A stretch of 64,000 nucleotides of DNA from NCBI GenBank assembly GCA_964563165.1, contig CAZLWA010000028.1, forward strand, positions 46,905-110,904. The letters run 5' to 3'. The first letter of the stretch is position 1. Each line of letters begins with the position of its first letter. A program made the position numbers and the translations under genes. This document shows positions 52,321-61,711 of the stretch, one piece after another. This DNA comes from CAZLWA01 sp964563165. Lineage in GTDB: Bacteria > CLD3 > SB21. Below the pieces are notes generated by a model. It searched no databases and was not told the origin of the DNA. It saw nothing but the letters and a program-made list of their open reading frames with translations.

Positions 52321-52356
52321 GAGTCCAACCCACTCCCGGGTTGGACTCTTTTTTTT
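52321..52356 (+). terminator. Strong rho-independent terminator
   Basis: GAGTCCAACCC (52321-52331) and GGGTTGGACTC (52338-52348), 11-bp stem, ACTCCC loop, then eight T. Confidence 0.95.
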
Positions 52357-52388
52357 GCATATAACGGATCATCCCTCCGCCAATTCCC

Positions 52389-52417
52389 TTGCATTTTTCG
52401 GCCGCTTTCTCTACATT
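52389..52417 (+). promoter_or_regulatory. Putative purH promoter
   Basis: TTGCAT at 52389-52394 and TACATT at 52412-52417, spacer 17 bp, 42 bp before the ATG. Confidence 0.55.
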
Positions 52418-52458
52418 GCTACGTTTTACTAAAATTATATTTATTTTGAAAATGTTTT

Positions 52459-54009
52459 ATGATTCGACGCGCTCTGATTAGTGTTTCAGACAAGAAAAAT
52501 ATCTCCGAGATCGCGCACGCGCTTCATGGGCTGGGCGTAAAGATCATTTCCACCGGCGGAACAGCCGTGGCTTTGCAGACCGCGGGTGTTCCCGTTATTA
52601 AAATATCCGATGTGACCGAATTTCCGGAAATGATGGATGGACGTGTCAAAACGCTCCACCCCAAAATTCACGGCGGTTTGCTGGCTCTGCGCGATAATCC
52701 GGCTCATCAGGAAGAGGCTAAAAAGCACGCCATTGAAATGATCGATCTGCTGGTCGTGAATTTGTACCCCTTCGAATCGACGGTCGCGAAACCGGATGTC
52801 AAACAGGAAGAAGCCATCGAAAATATCGATATCGGCGGGCCCGCCATGATCCGTTCCGCATCGAAAAACTACAAACACGTAGTGGTGCTTACGGACCCGG
52901 ATGACTATTCGAAAGTTTTGGGCGAAATCAAATCGTCGGGAGATGTTTCCGAGAAGACCCGTTTTGATCTTATGGTCAAAGCGTTCGAATACACGGCTCG
53001 GTACGACGGTGCGATCGCGAATTATTTCGGCGGGAAGAGAGATCCGGATACGCTGCCCGATAAGATTAATGTTCACCTTTCGAAAATTCAGCCGCTGCGG
53101 TACGGCGAAAACCCGCATCAAAAAGCGTCGTTTTATTCCGCAGGCGGGCAAAAAAACTACGAACAGCTTCACGGCAAAGAATTATCTTACAATAATATTA
53201 TTGACCTCGACGCCTGTGCGCGGATCGTATCCGATTTTGAAAAACCGTGCTGCGTGATCGTGAAGCATACGAATCCATGCGGAGCGGCGATCGATGAGGA
53301 CTTACACCGGGCGTATTCGCATGCGCGGGAAACCGACCCGGTTTCCGCGTTCGGCGGCGTCATCGGGTTCAATCGTACTGTAGTTGCCAAAATTGCCGAA
53401 GAGATCGGCAACGTATTTGTTGAAGCCGTCCTGGCTCCGGAATTTGACGCTGACGCCCTGGAAATTCTGGGAAAGAAAAAAAATATTCGGCTCATCCGCT
53501 ATCATTTCGATGCTTCGCGGTCGGCATCCAAAAACTTTTTTGAGATCAAAAAAGCGTTGAACGGATATTTGGTTCAGGAAAGCGACGATCCTCTCGTGGA
53601 TTTTTCCGATAAAGATAAATGGAGAATAGTTACGAAGCGGCAGCCGTCTTCCCTGGAACTCGAAGCGATGATTTTCGGGTGGCGGGTCGTTAAACATGTA
53701 AAATCCAATGCCATCGTGTATTCGACCGGCGATCGTACCCTGGGTATCGGCGCGGGTCAAATGTCCCGCGTGGATTCTGCGCAGCTGGCCGCGATCAAAT
53801 CGGCCCATTCCAAATTGGATCTCAGAGGATCTGCGATCGCATCCGACGCATTCTTCCCGTTCCGCGACGGCGTGGACACGGCGGCCAAAGCCGGAGCGAC
53901 GGCGGTGATTCAGCCGGGAGGGTCGGTGAAAGATCAGGAAGTGATCGACGCCGCCAATGAACACAATCTGACGATGATCTTTACTTCCATGAGACACTTT
54001 AAACACTGA
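52459..54009 (+). CDS. purH: Bifunctional AICAR transformylase / IMP cyclohydrolase
   Basis: 516 aa, full length. PurH catalyses the last two steps of purine synthesis, formylation of AICAR and ring closure to IMP. The N-terminal MGS-like domain has ISTGGTAVALQTAGVPV and DGRVKTLHPKIHGGLLA; the C-terminal transformylase carries CVIVKHTNPCGAA, AFGGVIGFNRTV and DAFFPFRDGVDTAAKAG. No other pur genes are nearby; the gene has its own promoter and follows a terminator. It ends 65 bp before mreB. Confidence 0.97.
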   Translation: MIRRALISVSDKKNISEIAHALHGLGVKIISTGGTAVALQTAGVPVIKISDVTEFPEMMDGRVKTLHPKIHGGLLALRDNPAHQEEAKKHAIEMIDLLVVNLYPFESTVAKPDVKQEEAIENIDIGGPAMIRSASKNYKHVVVLTDPDDYSKVLGEIKSSGDVSEKTRFDLMVKAFEYTARYDGAIANYFGGKRDPDTLPDKINVHLSKIQPLRYGENPHQKASFYSAGGQKNYEQLHGKELSYNNIIDLDACARIVSDFEKPCCVIVKHTNPCGAAIDEDLHRAYSHARETDPVSAFGGVIGFNRTVVAKIAEEIGNVFVEAVLAPEFDADALEILGKKKNIRLIRYHFDASRSASKNFFEIKKALNGYLVQESDDPLVDFSDKDKWRIVTKRQPSSLELEAMIFGWRVVKHVKSNAIVYSTGDRTLGIGAGQMSRVDSAQLAAIKSAHSKLDLRGSAIASDAFFPFRDGVDTAAKAGATAVIQPGGSVKDQEVIDAANEHNLTMIFTSMRHFKH

Positions 54010-54074
54010 TTTTCCGCCGCTGAGACGCCGCGTCGCGGAGGAACCGTTTTGTATTCATTTTCACCGGAGTTTGC

Positions 54075-55100
54075 ATGGAGATTTTCAATATCTTTAATAA
54101 TGAAATTGCGATCGACCTGGGCACCGCGAATACGCTGGTCTATGTGAAGGGTAAAGGCATTCTGATCAACGAGCCCTCCATTGTCGCTATTAACAGGCGT
54201 ACTAATAAAATGATCGCGATCGGAAAAGAAGCCAAAGAAATGATGGGCCGTACGCACGATGAAATTCTGACCGTGCGTCCGCTCAAGGACGGCGTGATCG
54301 CGGATTTTGAAATGACGGAACTGATGCTGCAGGAATTTATCCGCAAAGTCAGCCCGGCGCGATTCATGGGCAAACGCGTGGTCGTTGGAGTTCCGAGCGG
54401 CATTACCATGGTGGAGCAGCGCGCCGTGCGCGATTCGGCGGAACACGCAGGCGCCAAAGAAGTGTACCTTGTGGCGGAACCGATGGCCGCTGCGATCGGA
54501 GTAGGGATCGATATTGATGAATCCAAAGGCAGTATGATCATGGACATCGGCGGAGGCACGGCGGAGATCGCGGTCATTGCGCTCAGCGGCATCGTCTGCG
54601 ACCGGAGTATCCGCAACGCCGGAGATGAAATGACGCGGGCGATCATTCAATATTTCCGCATTCAGCATAATCTGCTTCTCGGCGATCAAACGGCGGAAGA
54701 AATCAAATGCACCATCGGGTCGGCCATGCCGCTCCCGAAAGAAATGACCATGGAGATCAAAGGACGCGACATCATCTCCGGCATCCCGCGCACGCTGGCA
54801 ACGGATTCCGCGGAAGTCCGGAAAGCATTGATGGAACCGATTTCAAAGATCATCGAGGGCACAAAAAACACGCTCGAGCGTACGCCGCCGGAACTGGCAT
54901 CGGATATTCTCGACCGCGGCATCGTGCTGACGGGCGGGGGAGCGCTGATCAAGGGTTTGGATGAACGCATCAAAAAAGAAACGGGGTTGCCCGTGATCGT
55001 GGCGGAAGATCCTCTCACGGCAGTGGTTCGCGGCGTAGGCAGAGTGCTGGAAAATCTGTCGAAATACCAGCAGGTGATCCTCAGAGGAAAAAAATATTAA
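54075..55100 (+). CDS. mreB: Rod shape-determining protein MreB
   Basis: 341 aa actin homologue that polymerises under the membrane and guides lateral wall synthesis. Actin-type phosphate loops are seen: AIDLGTANTLVYVKGKGI at residues 11-28, LVAEPMAAAIGVG, IMDIGGGTAEIAVIALSG and VLTGGGALIKGLDERI. It begins the mreBCD-mrdA-rodA cluster, so it sets the pattern for the elongasome encoded downstream. The spacing to mreC is 117 bp, wider than between the other genes, so a separate promoter is possible. Confidence 0.97.
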   Translation: MEIFNIFNNEIAIDLGTANTLVYVKGKGILINEPSIVAINRRTNKMIAIGKEAKEMMGRTHDEILTVRPLKDGVIADFEMTELMLQEFIRKVSPARFMGKRVVVGVPSGITMVEQRAVRDSAEHAGAKEVYLVAEPMAAAIGVGIDIDESKGSMIMDIGGGTAEIAVIALSGIVCDRSIRNAGDEMTRAIIQYFRIQHNLLLGDQTAEEIKCTIGSAMPLPKEMTMEIKGRDIISGIPRTLATDSAEVRKALMEPISKIIEGTKNTLERTPPELASDILDRGIVLTGGGALIKGLDERIKKETGLPVIVAEDPLTAVVRGVGRVLENLSKYQQVILRGKKY

Positions 55101-55217
55101 GAGCGCCGCCCCGTCACGAAATACAAGAGATCTGTCAGAGTCTTCGCGGTAAGAGATTTTTTATGAGGCACCGGAAGAAACGGCTCACGCGTTCAAAGCA
55201 AATTTTGAGAACCAACG

Positions 55218-56084
55218 ATGCTGTGGAAGTTAAGAAATTTTTTTGATGGATTTAATGAGATCATCTATGTCTATCGAAAGTATTTTGTTTTCCTGACACT
55301 GGTCATTTTTTCCTTTCTGCTGCTTCAGCTCAATAACAATCCGCCGTTGACCTTCATCGGCAGGCGCGCGATCTATATCTCCGCCCTCCTCGGCAGCGAA
55401 TTCACATGGGTTCCGCATGTATTCGATTACCGCGAAACGATTCGTAATCTGGAAAGCCGGAATGTCGATCTCGCCAAGCGCAACATTGTTCTGGAAGACG
55501 CCTATCTCGAAAATATCCGGTTGCGGCACTTGTTGAAATTCAAGCAACGATTTCCACTGCCGACGATCCCGGCGCAAATTATCATGCGTCACCCCGATCC
55601 GACGCTCAGTACGATCACGCTCAACAAAGGATACCGGGACGGCGTGCGCGAGCACCACAACGTCATCACCGACCGCGGGCTGATCGGGCAAATTATTGGC
55701 GTCGAAAATGAGTATGCGGTATGCCAGATCATGTTGGACAAAAATTTCCGGGCGGCCGCGAAGATCCAGCGCACGCGGTTGAACGGGATCGTTTTTTGGC
55801 AGGGCCGTCCGAATGAAGCCGGTTTCTACGGAGTGCTGAAGAACCTGGATGTGCGCGTCGGCGATGTGGTTTTGACGTCCGAATACAGCGGTTATTTTCT
55901 TCCGAATTTCCGCATCGGCGTCGTCGCAGGCGTCAACAACGAGATCGAGGGTATTTTCAAGGACATCCATGTAAAGACCGCGTTGGATTTCAATTCTATT
56001 GAAGATGTATTCATTGTCACGGAAACTTCCAAGAACGCAACGAATCAAAAAGGGTTTGAAAGTTATTTTTCCGGCGGAGAATAG
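55218..56084 (+). CDS. mreC: Rod shape-determining protein MreC
   Basis: 288 aa. One membrane helix near the N-terminus (FVFLTLVIFSFLLLQL, about 24-40) is followed by a periplasmic coiled coil (about 70-115) and a beta-rich domain with VLTSEYSGYFLPNFRIGVV, as in MreC. It links cytoplasmic MreB with the PBP2-RodA synthase in the periplasm. It lacks the long C-terminal tail seen in some phyla. The ATG follows a weak ribosome site. mreD starts 88 bp after the stop. Confidence 0.92.
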   Translation: MLWKLRNFFDGFNEIIYVYRKYFVFLTLVIFSFLLLQLNNNPPLTFIGRRAIYISALLGSEFTWVPHVFDYRETIRNLESRNVDLAKRNIVLEDAYLENIRLRHLLKFKQRFPLPTIPAQIIMRHPDPTLSTITLNKGYRDGVREHHNVITDRGLIGQIIGVENEYAVCQIMLDKNFRAAAKIQRTRLNGIVFWQGRPNEAGFYGVLKNLDVRVGDVVLTSEYSGYFLPNFRIGVVAGVNNEIEGIFKDIHVKTALDFNSIEDVFIVTETSKNATNQKGFESYFSGGE

Positions 56085-56172
56085 GCCTAAGATCTTCCGC
56101 AGTTTCGCTGTTGCGGAAGGTTCGGCGGGAAACCCTTTGTAGTATTCGCGGAATGACCTTACGGAATGACCT

Positions 56173-56697
56173 ATGCGCCGAAAACGAAACCTGCTTATTC
56201 TCAGCCTGATTTTATCCGGGGCGCTGTTTTATTTTTTTCAAATTACGGTCTTTAACAATTTTTTGGCAATCGGCCATAACGTTCCGGATCTTCTGCTCAT
56301 CCTTACCGTATTTATCAGCATGCGGCTGGGGCAAATCCCGGGTTCGCTCTATGGATTTGCGGCGGGTTTTTTTCAGGACGTCCTGATTGACTTTTACGGT
56401 TTACAGGCGTTATGCAAAACACTCGTTGGATTTACGGCGCCTTATTTTTTGAGCCCCAGAATTTTGCTTGTGGAAAAATTCTATTTCCCGTTTGTCGTTT
56501 TATTTTCGTCGCTCATTCACGACGTGATTTTCTACGGTATTCAATCGCTGGACTCGCGGCTGGATTTTTTCTCTCTTCTGTTCCATTACGGTTTGCCGAA
56601 TTCTCTGTACACCGCCGTGACGGCGTTTCTTTTATGGATGTTCATTCCCGATAGAATCATTAATTTTGTGAGATACGACGTAAAGTATGAAGTGTGA
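56173..56697 (+). CDS. mreD: Rod shape-determining protein MreD
   Basis: 174 aa, nearly entirely membrane helices (about five or six). It matches MreD in size, place and hydrophobic pattern: LLILTVFISMRLGQIPGSLY and GFAAGFFQDVLIDFYGLQAL with conserved G-x(4)-D. It is a membrane partner in the elongasome, between mreC and PBP2. Sequence conservation in this family is low, so the assignment leans on synteny and on the GFFQDVL motif. Spacing to the next ATG is 30 bp. Confidence 0.9.
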   Translation: MRRKRNLLILSLILSGALFYFFQITVFNNFLAIGHNVPDLLLILTVFISMRLGQIPGSLYGFAAGFFQDVLIDFYGLQALCKTLVGFTAPYFLSPRILLVEKFYFPFVVLFSSLIHDVIFYGIQSLDSRLDFFSLLFHYGLPNSLYTAVTAFLLWMFIPDRIINFVRYDVKYEV

Positions 56698-56727
56698 CTC
56701 CGGTATGAAATCATCAACTAATAATCT

Positions 56728-58566
56728 ATGAACACGCGTGCTATCATTCTGTTGATTACCATGGCATTTACGTGGCTGGTTCTTATTGGACGGCTTTTTT
56801 ATCTACAAATTATCGCGTCCGATAATTTCGCAGCTCGGGCCAACGATAACGCGACGCGTACGATCGACCAAATCCCGGCGCGCGGCCTCATCTACGACCG
56901 CTATGGTAAACTCATCGTTGAAAATCAACCGACTTTCTCCGTGCAGATTACGCCGGCAGAATTCGACACGAGCCGCGAAGAAGAATGGAATTATGTTGCC
57001 GACCGCCTTCATATGTCGGCCGTGCAAATCAAACAAAAAATATCCGGCATCTGGCCGTTCACGCCCGTCACCATTAAAGAAAATGTGGATTTCACGACCG
57101 TCGCGAAACTCGATGAAGAAAGAATTTATCATCGCGGCATATCCTATAAGGTCGATATTCACCGCGTGTATGTGCCGGACATCGGTATGCCGCATCTGAT
57201 GGGCTACCTGAATCAGATCACAGACAATCGTATCAGTTATTATAAAACAGGCGATTTCGTGGACACCGACTATAAGATCGGAGAGAGTGTCGGCACCAGC
57301 GGCATCGAAAAATTTTATGAGATAGAATTGCGTGGACAAAAAGGATATCACAAATTAGAGACCGATGCGAAGGGCCGGGTGGTCAAGGATCTGGGAACCG
57401 TCAGACACCCGAAAGACGGCTACAGTCTTTACTTGAGCGTGGACCTCGAGTTTCAGCGATTTGTCGAAAATACGATGGGACAAAATAAAGGCAGCATCGT
57501 GGTGGTGGATACGCATACCGGGGAAATTCTCGCCGCAACGAGCAAGCCGGATTTTAATTTGATGTGGTTTGTCAACGGGGTCAGTATCGATGAATGGAAA
57601 ACGCTCAATGAAAACCCGGATAAGCCGCTCTTCAACCGCATCGTGCAAAGCGGTTACGCGCCCGGTTCCACCTTCAAGATGATCACGGCCATCGCGGGTT
57701 TAGAGGAAGGCATCATTACGCCCGACACGTATTATGATTGTAAAGGCGTTTTCCTGCTCGGCGGCAACCGGTTTCGATGTTGGATTTTGAAAGGGCACGG
57801 AACGATCGGCCTGCGCTACGCGATCACACAATCCTGCGATGTCTATTTTTATAACGTCGCATGGAAGCTGGGAATAAATAAACTGGCGAAGTACGCGCGG
57901 ATGTTCGGTTTGGGCGAAGCTACCGGAGTGGATATCCCCAACGAGCGCAGGGGCAACGTGCCGACGACGGATTATTTTGACACGCGCTACGGGCAAAATA
58001 ATTGGAAAGGCGGAACGGTAGTGAATCTGGGCATCGGGCAGGGAGAGATCCTGGTAACGCCCATTCAGATGGCCCAGTACGCTTCGATCCTCGCGAATGC
58101 GGGAAAGTATCAGACGCCGCACGTGGTACGCTACGCCGAGGATGACGGAGGCATTCGAAAAGTCAATTATCCGGTCCGGCAAATACCCGTGAAGCCGGAG
58201 AATATGGATCTCATGCGTTACGGGATGTTCACCGTCGTCAATACGTACGAAGGTACCGGCAAACGCGCTGCCATCAAAGCCGTGCAGGTTGCCGGAAAAA
58301 CGGGAACCGCAGAAAATGTGCACGGTAAAGTTGGAACGAGCACGGTAGGGTATCACGGATGGTTCATCGGTTTCGCACCGTATCAGGATCCGGAGATCGC
58401 CGTCGTGGTCCTGATGGAAAACGGCGGCGAGGGATCGAATGTGGCCGCGCCGGTCTCTGCAGCGGTAATGAACTATTATTTTAAAAACATACGCTCACGG
58501 AAAGCTTTCGATCCGATGGATCTAAAAGAGAGAAAGTTTCAGACGCTGACGGAGAAAAAAAATTAG
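56728..58566 (+). CDS. mrdA: Penicillin-binding protein 2 (elongation transpeptidase)
   Basis: 612 aa class B PBP. One N-terminal membrane helix (IILLITMAFTWLVLIGRLF) leads to a pedestal domain (about 45-245; IPARGLIYDRYGKLIVEN) and a transpeptidase domain. The active-site motifs are GYAPGSTFKMITA with Ser314 and Lys317, TQSCDVYF (SxN-type position), and VAGKTGTAE. It cross-links new peptidoglycan along the cylinder, working with RodA, encoded next. The product is the beta-lactam (mecillinam-type) target. Start at the first ATG, with no clear SD. Confidence 0.95.
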   Translation: MNTRAIILLITMAFTWLVLIGRLFYLQIIASDNFAARANDNATRTIDQIPARGLIYDRYGKLIVENQPTFSVQITPAEFDTSREEEWNYVADRLHMSAVQIKQKISGIWPFTPVTIKENVDFTTVAKLDEERIYHRGISYKVDIHRVYVPDIGMPHLMGYLNQITDNRISYYKTGDFVDTDYKIGESVGTSGIEKFYEIELRGQKGYHKLETDAKGRVVKDLGTVRHPKDGYSLYLSVDLEFQRFVENTMGQNKGSIVVVDTHTGEILAATSKPDFNLMWFVNGVSIDEWKTLNENPDKPLFNRIVQSGYAPGSTFKMITAIAGLEEGIITPDTYYDCKGVFLLGGNRFRCWILKGHGTIGLRYAITQSCDVYFYNVAWKLGINKLAKYARMFGLGEATGVDIPNERRGNVPTTDYFDTRYGQNNWKGGTVVNLGIGQGEILVTPIQMAQYASILANAGKYQTPHVVRYAEDDGGIRKVNYPVRQIPVKPENMDLMRYGMFTVVNTYEGTGKRAAIKAVQVAGKTGTAENVHGKVGTSTVGYHGWFIGFAPYQDPEIAVVVLMENGGEGSNVAAPVSAAVMNYYFKNIRSRKAFDPMDLKERKFQTLTEKKN

Positions 58567-58607
58567 AGAATGAACTCTCCCCTTCAAATAGTTCGAGGAC
58601 GACCGTC

Positions 58608-59855
58608 ATGATAGTACAAAAAATCAAAATCTTCCTCGGGGATCTGGACTATTTCATTCTGCTGCCGACGCTGGCGTTATGCAGTCTGGGACTCCTGTGT
58701 ATTTACAGCGCCACATATCAGGGTGATGTACAAATTAACTTTACGAAGCAATTGATCAATTTCGGGATCGGGCTGGTGTTGATGATGTTGATCGTTCTCA
58801 TTCCGATACGTTTGATTGACAGCGCGTCCATCGGCTTGTATGCGGCGTCCATCGCGTTGTTGATAGTCATTTTGTTTGTGGGCTCTATGCGGGGCGGAGC
58901 GCAGCGCTGGTTTTCGCTGGGCTTCTTCAGCTTTCAACCGTCGGAAATTGCCAAGATCGCAACCATCATTTGCATTTCGAGAAATCTTGCCCTTCAGCGG
59001 ATCAATATGTCGCAGGTCAGCATCATTACCATGGCGTTTGGATTAGCCGTCGTGCCGATGCTGCTGATCATTAAACAGCCGGATTTGGGTACGGCCCTTT
59101 GCATCGGCAGCGTGGCGCTGCCTATTCTCTATTGGCATGGGATTTCCTTGTTTGCGATTTTTGTGATGTTCTCGCCGATCGCGACCGTGCTCATTTATAT
59201 CGGCAGCGGGTACGCGTTTGACACGTTTATGATCACGCTCTTTGGCATCCTCAGTATACTGTATTTTTCTAAGCGCACGACGAGAATTATTCTGGCCGTG
59301 TTCGCACTCAACGTCATCGTCGGCCTGTCATCACAGCCGCTGTGGGATTCGCTGAAGGATTATCAAAAACAGCGGATACTGAATTTCATTACTCCGGAAC
59401 GCGATACGCAGGGCAGCGGGTACCAGGTCTTGCAATCCAAGATCGCCATCGGTGCGGGCGGGTTTTCGGGCGAGGGATTTCTTCACGGCACGCAAACGCA
59501 ATTGAAATTTCTGCCCGAGCAGCATACGGATTTTATTTTCTCCGTCATCGGAGAGGAATTCGGTTTTCTCGGATCGCTTTTCTTATTCATGCTGTTCGGG
59601 ATCCTGATCTTTCGGCTCGTGATCATTGCCGACGTGGTGGACGATGAATTTGCCAGTCTGACGCTGATCGGCATTGCGTCCCTTTTTGCTTTTCAGGTTT
59701 TTGTCAATATCGGAATGACCGCCGGGCTGATGCCGGTCACAGGGATCCCGCTTCCTTTCCTGAGCTACGGCGGAACGGCTTTATGGACGAATTTGTCCCT
59801 GATCGGTATTGCGCTGAATATTTCAATGCGTAAAAAAGTGTACGATATTCATTAA
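58608..59855 (+). CDS. rodA: RodA peptidoglycan glycosyltransferase (SEDS)
   Basis: 415 aa with about ten helices. The SEDS features are visible: AQRWFSLGFFSFQPSEIAK in the first half, KQPDLGTALCIG with the catalytic Asp, and ending in the GIPLPFLSYGGTALW signature near residue 380. RodA polymerises lipid II into glycan strands and pairs with PBP2 (42 bp upstream). It is the last gene of the rod cluster. A repeat region (59866-59948) follows at once, with no classical terminator. Confidence 0.95.
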   Translation: MIVQKIKIFLGDLDYFILLPTLALCSLGLLCIYSATYQGDVQINFTKQLINFGIGLVLMMLIVLIPIRLIDSASIGLYAASIALLIVILFVGSMRGGAQRWFSLGFFSFQPSEIAKIATIICISRNLALQRINMSQVSIITMAFGLAVVPMLLIIKQPDLGTALCIGSVALPILYWHGISLFAIFVMFSPIATVLIYIGSGYAFDTFMITLFGILSILYFSKRTTRIILAVFALNVIVGLSSQPLWDSLKDYQKQRILNFITPERDTQGSGYQVLQSKIAIGAGGFSGEGFLHGTQTQLKFLPEQHTDFIFSVIGEEFGFLGSLFLFMLFGILIFRLVIIADVVDDEFASLTLIGIASLFAFQVFVNIGMTAGLMPVTGIPLPFLSYGGTALWTNLSLIGIALNISMRKKVYDIH

Positions 59856-59865
59856 GGAATTCACG

Positions 59866-59948
59866 AGCCAGAAGCCAGAAGCCAGAAGCCAGAAGCCAGA
59901 AGGCTGATAGCTAAACACTGACAACTGATAACTAATAACTAGTAACTA
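59866..59948. repeat. Repeat region with five AGAAGCC units and ACTGATAACTAAT-type words
   Basis: 59866-59900 is made of the same 7-bp unit as 38162-38329, followed by degenerate GATAACTAATAACTAG-type words up to the ribosome site of the HAD gene. Confidence 0.85.
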
Positions 59949-59956
59949 ACGGAAGA

Positions 59957-60646
59957 ATGATAAAAGCAATTGTATTTGACTTAGATAATACCCTCGTAGA
60001 TTTCATGACCATGAAGCAGCGCGCCATCATCAGCGCATCCGAGGCGATGATGGATGCGGGCCTGCAGATGCCTAAGGATGAAATCATCAAACGGATCTGG
60101 CAAATTTATGACGAACGCGGCTATGAGCACCAGAAGGTTTTTGATGACTTTCTTCAAACCTTTTTTGGAAAAATTGACCACAAAATTTTGGCAAGCGGTA
60201 TTGTGGCGTACCGCCATGCGCGGGAAGCTATGCTGGTGACGTATCCGCATGTGTCCTTCACGCTCATTACATTGGCTAAAAGGGGTTACAAGCTTGCCGT
60301 TGTCAGCGATGCGCCATCGCGCGAAGCCTGGCTGAGGCTATGCTATTTGAAACTGCACCACACGTTCGACGCGGTGGTAACATACGAAGATACGTTCGAG
60401 CGCAAGCCGCACGCGGCGCCTTTTTTGAAAGCATTGGCGTTAATGAATGTAAAACCGGAAGACACGCTGATGATCGGGGATTGGGCGGAGCGGGATATGA
60501 TCGGAGCCAAACAAATCGGGATGAAAACGGCATTTGCCAGGTACGGGGACCAATTCAACACGAAAGAATCCGGCGCGGACTATGAAATTGCCGATATCAT
60601 CGAGCTGCTCGCGATCGTTGAAAAAGAAAATGGAAAAAAACCTTAG
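59957..60646 (+). CDS. HAD superfamily hydrolase (subfamily IA, YjjG-like)
   Basis: 229 aa. Motif I FDLDNTLVDF, a helical cap (about 18-95), motif II VVSDAP, motif III K at ERKPHAAPF and motif IV MIGDWAERDMIGAK are present. These enzymes hydrolyse phosphate esters; YjjG-like members act on pyrimidine nucleoside monophosphates. The exact substrate is not known. The start is close to the repeat that follows rodA, with a weak ribosome site (CGGAAG). Confidence 0.88.
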   Translation: MIKAIVFDLDNTLVDFMTMKQRAIISASEAMMDAGLQMPKDEIIKRIWQIYDERGYEHQKVFDDFLQTFFGKIDHKILASGIVAYRHAREAMLVTYPHVSFTLITLAKRGYKLAVVSDAPSREAWLRLCYLKLHHTFDAVVTYEDTFERKPHAAPFLKALALMNVKPEDTLMIGDWAERDMIGAKQIGMKTAFARYGDQFNTKESGADYEIADIIELLAIVEKENGKKP

Positions 60647-60649
60647 CTG

Positions 60650-60690
60650 CAAAGAAGCAAAGAAGCAAAGAAGCAAAAGAGTGTTTTAAG
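60650..60690 (+). repeat. Short tandem repeat AAGAAGC
   Basis: GCAAAGAAGCAAAGAAGC repeated about four times between HAD and the next gene, 9-bp units. Related to neither other family. Confidence 0.8.
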
Positions 60691-60736
60691 ACGCTCCTAC
60701 CTGTGGCTTGATTCTACCCTCCGTTTGAAAAAGACA

Positions 60737-61552
60737 ATGGAAAAAACTTGCAGCCGCCAAGGCACAAAGACACGAAGTAAAAATATTTTAAAAATTTCTG
60801 AGTACGCTCTGTGTTCTCTGTGGCTGATCTTAGCCTGCACGCCCTCCGTTTATCTCAAAGATCACAAACCGACCGACCTCGTTTTTCAGAAAAAAGTTTA
60901 CGGCGGCATCGCGGCGCTCACCGGCACGGAACTCATCGCGCCCGGATTCAGCTTGTATGCCGACGGGACCGTCATTTATAATCAATATGTGGAGGGAAGA
61001 AGGAAATTAGTTCAAAGTCGTATGTCTCAGGGCGATTTTGCAAAATGGTATCAACGTATTTCAAGGAACCTGCCCGTGCATGCGGCAGATTCCCTTCTGA
61101 AAAATGAAGAGTCCAAAAATCCGGCGATTGCGGCTGCCCCGGTTACCGAATTTTATTTTGGATCCGAAGTTACCAGGATCGGAGGACTGGGCTTTTATTT
61201 ATACACGCCTTTGGTGGAGGGACTGCAGGAATTCAGCAAAGACCTGGATGCGCTGGTTTTCAGGAACTCACGTCCCTATATTGCCGAAAAGATCATATTA
61301 TATGTGAAACGCCTGGACGGCGGAGATACGCGCGCGTGGCCAGGATGGAAAATTCAAGAAATCAGTTTGGACCTGCTTTACAATAAAGAGGTCAATTTTT
61401 ACGAACCAAATGCAGAGGAGAACAGCGTTTTGCTGGAAGGTGAAACGGCGCGCCAGGCGCAGAACGTGATCGAACAGGCGGGCATCTACCAAAAATTTTC
61501 ATTCAACGGTAAGATCTATGCGGTCGGGTACCGGCCGGTAATTCCCCGGTAG
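60737..61552 (+). CDS. Probable lipoprotein of unknown function
   Basis: About 271 aa from ATG 60737 (TTG at 60725 is possible). The N-terminus has a basic stretch and a hydrophobic core ending LILAC (Cys34), a likely lipobox. This region is encoded by two repeat words: GGCACAAAGACACGAAG (60761-60777) and CTCTGTGTTCTCTGTGGCTG (60807-60826). The mature domain (about 45-260) is unknown but has readable folded segments (TGTELIAPGFSLYADGTVIY, TRAWPGWKIQEISLDLLY). It is possibly an outer-membrane lipoprotein. Confidence 0.75.
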   Translation: MEKTCSRQGTKTRSKNILKISEYALCSLWLILACTPSVYLKDHKPTDLVFQKKVYGGIAALTGTELIAPGFSLYADGTVIYNQYVEGRRKLVQSRMSQGDFAKWYQRISRNLPVHAADSLLKNEESKNPAIAAAPVTEFYFGSEVTRIGGLGFYLYTPLVEGLQEFSKDLDALVFRNSRPYIAEKIILYVKRLDGGDTRAWPGWKIQEISLDLLYNKEVNFYEPNAEENSVLLEGETARQAQNVIEQAGIYQKFSFNGKIYAVGYRPVIPR

Positions 61553-61575
61553 GAAAATTTGGGCTTAGAATTTCC

Positions 61576-61604
61576 TTGACATGTCGGGTTTCAATTGGTA
61601 ATTT
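61576..61604 (+). promoter_or_regulatory. Putative promoter for the CsgG-like gene
   Basis: TTGACA at 61576-61581 and TAATTT at 61599-61604 with a 17-bp spacer. Confidence 0.5.
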
Positions 61605-61711
61605 TCATGGTCTAATCCCATCAGCTGCGGTCTATCCTGTAAACGATATTATTTTGCTTATGCCTTTCCACTCAGTGTTTAACGCCTGAGCATATAACGT
61701 TGGAGGTCTCC

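Noticed and set aside
54010..54074. GC-rich inverted sequence between purH and mreB as a terminator
   Set aside because: There is no clean stem and no T-run; it looks like a remnant of a repeat word.
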